The notes under the pieces were generated by a model, which was not told where the DNA came from, ran no database searches, and saw only the letters and a program-made list of their open reading frames with translations. This document shows positions 57,103-64,000 of a stretch of 64,000 nt of DNA, one piece after another. This DNA is from Saxidomus purpurata (taxonomy: Eukaryota; Mollusca; Bivalvia; Venerida; Veneridae). The stretch's first letter is position 1. Each line of letters starts with the position of its first letter. The stretch covers positions 30,722,501 to 30,786,500 of the forward strand of contig JAFMSR010000009.1 of assembly GCA_022818135.1 (NCBI GenBank). Direction: 5' to 3'. Position numbers and translations under genes: made by a program.

Positions 57103-57560
57103 AGAAACTTGCAAATGATCTGCACTTACCTCGTACCGGGACTGACGTTATTCGTGTAGCATCGTTTGGAAGCCAACAGCATGATGTGCGACACATGGAT
57201 ACAGCTGATATCTATTTGAAAACAGACTATGGTAAAAACATCAAGATGCATGTACTAATAGTGCCTACCATCGCCGTTCCGTTCCATAACAGAATCCAGA
57301 GGCAAGCAGCGACGTTACCATACTTACAGGGACTCAGACTTGCACATCCAGTAATAACTGATGATGTATTTGAAATTTCATTGTTGATCGGTGCGGACTA
57401 TTTTTGGCAGATTGTACAAGACAAAGTTATTCGCGGAAATGGCCCCACAGCCGTAAAATCTAAGATAGGATACTTGTTATCAGGTCCAGTAAACCAGTCC
57501 TCTATTCCAGCACAAGCAGACTACATTATGAACGTTGTGACAGCACCACATACAGCAGAC
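57033..57560 (+). pseudogene. BEL/Pao aspartic protease region, frameshifted at the active site
   Basis: The active-site box (ILFDEG in the gag frame, where an Asp-x-Gly box is expected) and the following sequence (TFITEKLANDLHLP) are in different frames, so a one-base indel lies between about 57075 and 57095. Downstream SLLIGADYFWQIV and GYLLSGPVN are conserved BEL/Pao phrases after the protease. Loss of the frame here would prevent a normal Gag-Pol. Confidence 0.85.
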
Positions 57561-57639
57561 GACATTGACCGGTTCTGGAAACTCGAGAGTTTAGGTATAT
57601 CGGCGGACGAGAATGACGAAACAGATATCATCACGATGA

Positions 57640-58440
57640 GAGAATATCAACAGACACATATTTCCTTCGAGAATGGTAAATACAAGGCACGGTTACCATG
57701 GAAACAAGATCATGATCCTCTACCCACGAACTATGAAATCACAAAGAGACGCACACATAGTACGATACATCGCCTGAGCAAAGACACCAAGATATTGAAA
57801 ACATACAGTGACATTATAGCAGACCAAGAGAAGAGAGGCTTCATTGAAAAGGTACCGGAAGTAGAGACACAAAGAAACGATAGACAGATCCATTACATAC
57901 CCCATCATCCCGTGAAGAAAGACTCAGACACAACACCCATACGAATAGTATATGATTGCAGCTGCCGCCAGTCCAAAACCATACCAAGCCTGAATGATTG
58001 TTTGCAGTCAAACCCACCAGCTCTGAATGACTTGACCACTTTACTAGTGAAATTTAGATTACACGAATTTGCTGTTTCTACGGACATCGAGAAGGCGTTC
58101 CTGCACGTGAGTCTCCATGAATGCGACCGGGATGTAACCAGGTTCCTTTGGTTAAGTGGTCCATCTGACGTACACAGCCCCTTGCAGACGTACAGATTCA
58201 AAACAGTTTTTTTTTGAGCCACCTGTTCGCCGTTCATATTAAACGCTACATTACAGAAACATCTACAAGAAAACAGCGACAAATGGGTTTCCCAAACAAT
58301 GCAGAACGACCTATACGTAGACAACATCATATCAAGTTTTGCGCTAGAAGATACCGTATTGAACTACTTCCGTGATGCACGAGATATTATGTCAAGCGCG
58401 GGATTTAACTTACGAGCGTGGACGTCAAACAGCGAAAAAC
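57640..58440 (+). pseudogene. BEL/Pao reverse transcriptase, frameshifted in a T9 run
   Basis: Reads KYKARLPWKQDHDPLPTNYE, HPVKKDSDTTPIRIVYDCSC, STDIEKAFLHVSLHECDRD (the first catalytic Asp in TDIEKAF), and RFLWL. The frame breaks at a run of nine T at 58207-58215 and continues in the next frame with SPFILNATLQ and DLYVDNIISSF. The active-site box is YVDN (58314-58325); YVDN in place of YVDD is a variant I believe is seen in this group, but a mutation cannot be excluded. Confidence 0.88.
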
Positions 58441-58559
58441 TGAAAAGGCTAGCAGAACTGGAGAAAGTTCTGGACCCAAAACAGTGTACTAAGATACTTG
58501 GCATGAATTGGAATACCTCGGCAGACGACATAGGATTTCCAGCAAACCCCATAACAGTG

Positions 58560-59340
58560 ACGTCACAGAATATGACCAAGCGAGAAGTATTGCGCCAGAC
58601 TTCAAAAATATACGACCCATTAGGTCTACTTACACCCGTGACTGTACGAGCCAAGATACTGATCCAAGACATCTGGAGACAGAACTTCAACTGGGACACA
58701 ATCTTACCTGATGAGACGCAAAATATATGGAACAGTTTAGTGCAAGACTTAAAAGAGGCTATGAAGAAGCGTGTTAAAAGGTACTACTTCCGGAATTTCG
58801 CATCAGACGACAATTCAGCCGCTAACGCCCGTCCCACACTTCACATCTTCGTAGATTCAAGTATGATGTCGTATGGTGCAGCAGCTTATATAGTGAAAGG
58901 GAAACAATCTACTTTGGTAATGGCGAAAAACCGTGTGGCACGGCTGAAATCAATTACCTTACCGAAGCTCGAACTTATGGCCGCCGTTGTCGGCGCAAGA
59001 CTATCCACACATCTTCAGAAAGCGCTAGATGGTAAAAATGTGTTCCTATGGTCAGACAGCCAGATCGTTTTGCATTGGTTACAAGAAAACAGAACCAAGC
59101 CGTTACAGAGATTCGTAAAGAATCGCATCAATGAAATACATAAACTAACCGGAAGTTACCAGTGGAGCTACTGCCCGACACATCAGAACCCTGCTGATCT
59201 ACTCACGCGTGGAATTTCGGCGAAACAACATAGAGAAAATAGTCTATGGTGGAATGGACCTACCTGGATCACAGATGAAAGGCAGTGGCCGAAATGGAGC
59301 TCAAACCTTGAGGAACCTACATCTGCGTTACTTAGTGCGA
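58560..59340 (+). pseudogene. BEL/Pao connection and RNase H
   Basis: In the 58299-60167 frame: TSKIYDPLGLLTPVTVRAKI is a signature phrase of BEL/Pao pol. RNase H follows with HIFVDSSMMSYGAAAYIV (first Asp), LPKLELMAAVVGARL (Glu), FLWSDSQIVLHWL (Asp) and CPTHQNPADLLTRG (last Asp). All four acidic residues are present. It removes RNA from the RNA/DNA hybrid in an intact element. Confidence 0.9.
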
Positions 59341-60167
59341 CTGAGAAGAACCCTACCGGAAGTGAAAGTAAAGCCTATATTTGCTTGTTCACGTGCACAA
59401 GTACACGTGCGATACATCTAGAGCTCGTGCCTGATTTGACTGCAGATGCGTTTATCCAAGCATTCCGAAGATTCGTTAGCAGGAAGTCCTTGCCGTATCT
59501 AATGGTTTCTGATAACGGTACTACCTTTATATCAGCGTCTACTTACCTGCAGCAACTCTGCGAGTCGGTGCATGATGAACTTTTAAACAGAGGCACGAGA
59601 TGGGAATTCATTCCTAAGAGAGCGCCATGGTTCGGAGGCTTCTGGGAACGATTGATAGGCCTAACAAAAACTGTGTTGAAGAAAGTACTTGGACGTTCAT
59701 ACGTTACATTTGAAATGCTACAGACCATAATAACCGAAATTGAGGCGACGCTTAATGATAGGCCACTTACATACGTCAGTTCAGAGATCGAGTTGGCGGA
59801 AGTCATTACACCGGCACACCTACTATATGGAAGACGAGTGACGACCCTACCATATCGTGACATTACGAGCAGTAACCTGGAGATGACCAGTATTACCCGA
59901 AATGACATTCGAAAACTTGCTAAAGTGCAGCAGACAATAATTGACCACTTCCGGGACCGTTGGAGGAAGGAGTACCTAACAGCGTTACGTGAACACCACA
60001 CAGTCAGTGGTAAAAACAGTCAAAACATTTCGGTTGGTAGTGTGGTACAAGTCTATGATGAAACACCGCGTAGTTCCTGGAGATTAGCTGTTGTCGAGGA
60101 GGTTGTCAGGGGTAACGACGGACTCATAAGGTCAGCGAAAATTGCACCGAAACAAACTGACAAATAG
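59341..60167 (+). pseudogene. BEL/Pao integrase lacking the H2C2 domain and the first catalytic Asp
   Basis: After the RNase H tail the frame jumps from ATEKNPTGSESK into AYICLFTCTSTRAIHLELV, the second half of the integrase core. The zinc-binding H2C2 domain and the strand with the first catalytic Asp, normally about 150-200 residues, are absent, with the frame kept. The second Asp (SDNGTTF, 59511-59513) and the Glu (GGFWERLIG, 59646-59648) remain, followed by PAHLLYGRR and a C-terminal DUF5641-like part (SVVQVYDETPRSSWRLAVVE). The frame ends normally at 60167. Confidence 0.88.
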
Positions 60168-60447
60168 ACCCATCACAAAATTGTATCCACTGGAAGTGAA
60201 TTCAACTGATTAACGCTAGTATCGTAAAATAGAGAGAAATGAACCAATGAACAAACGGTGCTATTATTTCATATCAGTATTTGAATTTTACAGATATTGA
60301 GATTGAGTAAGACTTTCTAGTGAGAAATTTTCATGAATAGCGATATGAGTTTATATGATGCATAATTATAACTTTCATTTTAGCATTTAAGTTTCATTAA
60401 CAGAACTTCTTTCATTAGACTTTTATTGCATTTCGCGGCCCCCAGAA

Positions 60448-60608
60448 TGTTGGGAAATAGTAACGTTCACGTAAGCACCATTTGTAACGTGACGTCTATG
60501 AGCGGTCCGCCGTTATGACGTCACGTCCGTTGTTGTTTGTTTTGAGTACGTGACGATAGTAAAAAGGTTGAACTTGGGTTTCGCTATTGTTATCCATTAT
60601 CCAACGCA
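60448..60608 (+). repeat. BEL/Pao 3' LTR
   Basis: 161 bp, preceded by GCGGCCCCCAGAA. It differs from the 5' LTR at four positions, all CG against TG or CA. No convincing 4-6 bp target duplication is seen (ATAACAG before the 5' LTR, GTTAATT after the 3' LTR). Confidence 0.95.
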
Positions 60609-62124
60609 GTTAATTACTCCAATAAATGATACAAAATCGTCACCTTCCAATTTTCTTCAAATTGCAAAAGGCAGTAACTGTTGTACTTTGCATGTCTTAC
60701 TATATTTTTACTGTTGAAAACTTCCTGCAAGAGAGTTGTAAGTCAAGTTACAACAGTCTTGCAGACAGGATGAATATCTATAGATGAACTAGATAATTCT
60801 GCAAAAGAGCAGTAAGTCTAGTTACAACTATATTGCAGTACAAATATACATGTTTAAATCTGAAATGTCCTGCAATACAGCGGTAACTACAATCTTATTA
60901 AATAAAACAAGTTATAACAAGTCTAGATAGAAAAAAAGAAAATTGTTTTAAAAGAAATGTAATTTCAACACACATGTCTAAAGCATGTTGCCGAAACATT
61001 GCTTTCTTTTAAATAAGGAAGTTTTAAGCTTCTCCTGAAAAATTTATAAAAACGCAGTTACAACAGTTTTGCGGGCAACCCTCGATATTAAGCTGATTTT
61101 TCATATCCTCAGTTCACACAAGTGATTTAAACCATCATTTTATATTTAGATTAATAATTATTTTTATGATACTGTCCTGTTCAGCACAAAGTTCACAAAA
61201 GTATTCCTTCCACACGTAAATATTTCTTATAAACACTTGTTCAAACCATCGCTAACATTCAAATCAACAAATCAAAATGACCGCTTATGTAGAGATCTTG
61301 CTGATAAATCCTATTTCCTGTAAATTGATACTGAGGTTCCAGGTGGTGATTGTACAGAATGATGTTGAGTGTTATCTTTGTATGCTATCTATTTTTATGA
61401 TCAAGTTCCCTGAATGACCCCACAGAGATTAATTACCTTGCCTCCGAATGTAAAGGTCAGTTACAGTACTCAGTTGATAATAAAACAAATGGAAAAAGAA
61501 TTGACTTATAGACATATAATTATGTGTTCATGCTATCCCTCTATTAGTATTATAGTTTCAAGTAAGTTATTTAGTAACAACAGGTAAATTCATGAAATTT
61601 GAACAATAGGCATAATTTTAAACAACTGCATGTACATGCACATTTAGACTCTCAGACTAAGTATGAGAATCCCTACCAAATATAGCACAAAATACTTAGG
61701 TTTATATAATGATTGATAATATAAACAGAAAAGATTTTTTTAAGTTTGCAGTACAAAATTTTCCAAATATACTGAAGCATTGTCATGTTATATATAGCAT
61801 TTTAAGATTGCACTCTGATTTAATGTAAGTTTTGAAATTGTTTACAGTCAAAGCTATGAACAAAGACCACTCTCTGGGAAGAAGCTCAAGTGATATCTGT
61901 TGACAGGTGGTCTTTATTCATAGGATATAAGACAGTGTCTACATTATATTGAATAGTGCATGGTTTTCCCCCAACTGATCTTTAATTGCAGGGTGGTCTT
62001 TGTTTGGAGGTGGTCTTTAACACAGGTTTAAATGTACAACTAAGTCCACAACAAAGTGAAATTCCAATTCATGATAAACAGAACAGGAAAAATTATAGAT
62101 TTAAATTAATAGCAGTCTCATATT
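60609..62124. other. Interior of element H, no recognised gene
   Basis: From about 61090 to 61480 it matches element I (CCTCAGTTCACACAAGTGAT, GAGGTTCCAGGTGGTGATT, GATCAAGTTCCCTGAATGAC). The rest is AT-rich. Phrases such as GTGGTCTTTATTCATAGG and GGTGGTCTTTGTTTGGAG near 61860-62020 look like a minor internal repeat. Confidence 0.5.
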
Positions 62125-62588
62125 TATACCCCCACAAAACGAAGTTTGGGGGGGGGGTATATAGGAGTGAGCTTGTCGGTTTGTTTGTCGGTTTGTTTGT
62201 CGGTCGGTCTGTTGGTTTTCATGGTTTCCGGATGATAACTCATGAACAACTTTACCCTTTTAAATAATTTTTGGTACACACGTGCAACTTCATGAAATAC
62301 AGGTCAAATTCAACTTTGGGGTCAGTAGGTCAAAGGTCAAGGTCACAGTGACTCTGAACTGTAATGTAAAACAGTTTCCGGATGATAATAAACCTATTAA
62401 ATTGAACAATAATTGATAATTTCTAACCTTACACATTTTGTATGCTATTAAAACAATACATTTACACAAGTTATTGTATAATAACTCAACTCTATGTCCT
62501 TGTGGCCATTCCTTTCTTATGGTTGCCATACTTCTGTGACAAAGCTGTATTGTGGGGGTATAATTCGTCACTCTTGTGACAGTTCTAG
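62125..62588 (+). repeat. HINE-C2, complete short copy of a HINE-C relative
   Basis: Starts TATACCCCCACAAAACGAAG and ends TTGTGGGGGTATAATTC, the hairpin GTCACtcttGTGAC and AGTTCTAG. It shares the CGAAGTTTGGGGGG start with HINE-C but its interior differs (GTCAAAGGTCAAGGTCACAG). TATACCCCCACAA and TTGTGGGGGTATA are perfect inverted partners. Confidence 0.85.
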
Positions 62589-62749
62589 TTAAAATTTAAC
62601 GATGAAAAAATCAGATGGAATAGTTTTGTACCATATCTTATTCGGACATATAGCTTAGTTGCATTGTATATACACTGACCTGTTATTTCTGATTTTTATG
62701 TACTATTTGAAACTCAACAAAACTGCTTTGTGTCTGAAATTTCTAGGTC

Positions 62750-63165
62750 AAAATATAGTCTAAGTGTTTTCCATCATTTGCCACTCTGCAAAATTTCTAA
62801 GTCCAGCGATTTAGCTTATAATTGGTACTGCATTAGAAAAAGTAAGTGTATTCCACCGTTTGCCACTCTGCAAAATTTCTATGTTCAGAGATTTAGCTAA
62901 TAATTTGTACTGCAGTCTGTGGTTTACACCATTTTCCACCCCATAAAAAAACTAAGTCCAAATTTACATCGATTGCCACTACTATTCCATGGCAGATGGT
63001 GGCATTTTTTACACCGATCAATGGAAAACGGTGGCAATTAAGAAAATGCCTCCGTTTTCCATGTCTTTCCATCCTTTTTCATCATTTTTTTCACCAAATG
63101 CCATGGATTTCCATGTAAATCGGTGGAAAATGATGGCATTCCATGGCAGATTTACAGAAGGGCAT
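62750..63165. repeat. Right terminal minisatellite of element H
   Basis: Units with TTTGCCACTCTGCAAAATTT recur twice, about 103 bp apart, then GGTGGAAAATGATGGCATTC type sequence, the inverted form of the left-end motif. Confidence 0.65.
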
Positions 63166-63184
63166 GGTGGTTGGACTGTCATAA

Positions 63185-64000
63185 ACTTTTCCTTGATAAC
63201 GCTCTACAGGTATCAATTTTCATTTGACTTTGATAAACTTGGAAATAAGGATCCCTGCAACTTGAATATGTTGCCTATTGCTTTTGGGGTCAAAGGTCAA
63301 GGTCACAGTGACGTCCAATAGCATTTCCTTGATTACATTCTACAGGTCACAATTTTCATTCAACTTTTGTCAAATCTTTTCAGAAGGTTCCCTGCAACAT
63401 GTAGATGATCCCAATTGATTTTGGAGCCAGTGGGTCAAAGGTCAAGGACACAGTGACCTCGGTTAGATTTTCCTTGGTTAGATTTTCCTTGGTAACACTC
63501 TATAGGTCGCTATTTTCATTTGACTTTGATAAAATTTGGTGACAAGGATTCCTGCACATTGTAGATGTTACCTATTGTTTTTGGGGTCAGTGGCCCAAAA
63601 GTCAAGGTCACAGTGACCTCCGATAGCATTTCCTTGATAACGCTGTTCAGGTCACAGTTTTCATTCAACTTTCATCAAACTTGCTCAGGCGCTTCCTTGC
63701 AACATGCAAATGTTTCCTACTGTTCTTAGGGGCCAGTGGGTTAAAGGTCAAGGTCAAGGTCACAGGGACCTGGGTTATAATTTCGTTGAGAACGCTCTAC
63801 AGGTCACAGTTTACATTCAACTTTCATCAAACTTGCTCAGAATGTTCCAATGTTGTAACATGTAGATGATCCTTATTGTTTTTGGGGTCAAAGGTCAAGG
63901 TCAGAGTGACCTCTGTTAGATTTTCCTTGATAACACTCTACCGTTTACAGTTTTTATTCAGCTTTCATCAAACCTGCCCAGAAGGTTCCCTGCAACATGC
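63185..64000 (+). repeat. Minisatellite G, about 142 bp monomers, continues past the window
   Basis: Six monomers with CCTTGATAACGCTCTACAGG, TTCATTCAACTTTCATCAAA, TTCCCTGCAACATGTAGATG and AAAGGTCAAGGTCACAGTGA. No end is in the window; by monomer style it is probably the body of another HINE. The short open frames are repeat artefacts. Confidence 0.8.

Larger units (their letters stand above)
55470..60608 (+). mobile_element. BEL/Pao LTR retrotransposon, nearly full structure, disabled
   Basis: 5139 bp between two 161 bp LTRs. Internal order: primer-binding site, gag with coiled coil and zinc knuckles, aspartic protease, reverse transcriptase, RNase H, integrase. The order RT-RNase H-integrase with a DUF1759-type gag is that of BEL/Pao. 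It is disabled by a shift within gag, a shift in the protease active-site region, a shift in a T9 run in RT and a deletion in integrase. LTR divergence is 4 of 161, so insertion was recent. It lies inside element H. Confidence 0.95.
51172..63180. mobile_element. Foldback-like composite element H with nested insertions
   Basis: The left tip (GTCCAGCAGAACTTACGCCG, CCCTTCTGTAAATCTGCC) and the right tip (GGCAGATTTACAGAAGGGCA, TGGTTGGACTGTC) are inverted partners. Arrays of a CCACTGTTTGCC-type minisatellite lie inside both tips in opposite sense (51235-51760 and 62750-63165). Interior segments at 52610-53050 and 61090-61480 match the interior of element I (33040-33470) in the same order. The element has been swollen by a SINE, a tandem-repeat relic, a BEL/Pao element and a HINE. 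No target duplication could be identified. It might instead be two separate elements facing each other. Confidence 0.55.

Noticed and set aside
57905..58330. 141-residue minus-strand frame opposite RT
   Set aside because: A shadow of the plus-strand pol coding region.
59543..60001. 152-residue minus-strand frame opposite integrase
   Set aside because: A shadow of the conserved plus-strand integrase frame.

Overview
The window looks like invertebrate nuclear DNA, most likely from a bivalve mollusc. The reasons are long introns, GT-AG exons of ordinary animal type, and a very dense load of dispersed elements whose middles are arrays of about 130-165 bp monomers. That is the organisation described for bivalve 'pearl' elements and non-autonomous Helentrons (HINEs). 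LINEs, tRNA-derived SINEs, a BEL/Pao element and several MITE-like elements are also present. No rRNA gene, CRISPR array or bacterial-style operon is visible. The species cannot be fixed from the sequence alone.

One host gene can be followed on the + strand. Eleven candidate exons (3737-3862, 5760-5892, 12511-13283, 25239-25501, 29229-29366, 34611-34719, 40829-40975, 44783-44932, 45456-45569, 46429-46731, 49871-50066) and one probable extra or alternative exon (49075-49203) chain together with compatible splice phases over about 46 kb. The conceptual protein has, in order, a CxxC...CxxC zinc-ribbon-like segment, an N-terminal C14 protease domain of metacaspase/paracaspase type (YYSGHSG and FDCCR motifs), a linker of roughly 250 residues that I do not recognise, a polar linker, and a C-terminal caspase of caspase-8 type (RNGT, THG, QACQG and a p10 start). 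The first exon(s) and the end of p10 are not visible. A protease carrying two different caspase-fold domains is the most interesting object here.

The introns are filled with mobile DNA. From 1 to 5.8 kb there are HINE-A and HINE-B copies. From 6.0 to 12.4 kb lies a decayed LINE split by a hAT-like element. From 13.5 to 15.6 kb is a CR1/L2-like LINE with internal deletions. From 15.6 to 17.6 kb are HINE-A copies. From 18.0 to 22.7 kb are a palindromic MITE, a 5'-truncated LINE on the minus strand and two tandem duplications. From 25.5 to 31.8 kb are HINE-F, a 2.3 kb inverted-repeat element containing HINE-E, a TA-flanked MITE and HINE-A. From 31.8 to 34.5 kb is a minisatellite interrupted by a foldback-like element. 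From 35.2 to 38.3 kb is a LINE with a 2A-like peptide motif. From 39 to 50 kb are HINE-A, C and D copies among the caspase exons. From 51.2 to 63.2 kb is a large, probable foldback-like composite holding a SINE, a BEL/Pao element with 161 bp LTRs and another HINE. The window ends in a further minisatellite.

Six repeat families unrelated in sequence share one terminal design: the 5' end is repeated in inverted form near the 3' end, followed by a short hairpin and then CTCTTG or CTCTAG, with insertion at T-rich sites. One of them (HINE-D) has been carried into a partial duplication of a caspase exon. It now supplies most of a phase-neutral 43-codon candidate exon in the linker between the large and small caspase subunits.
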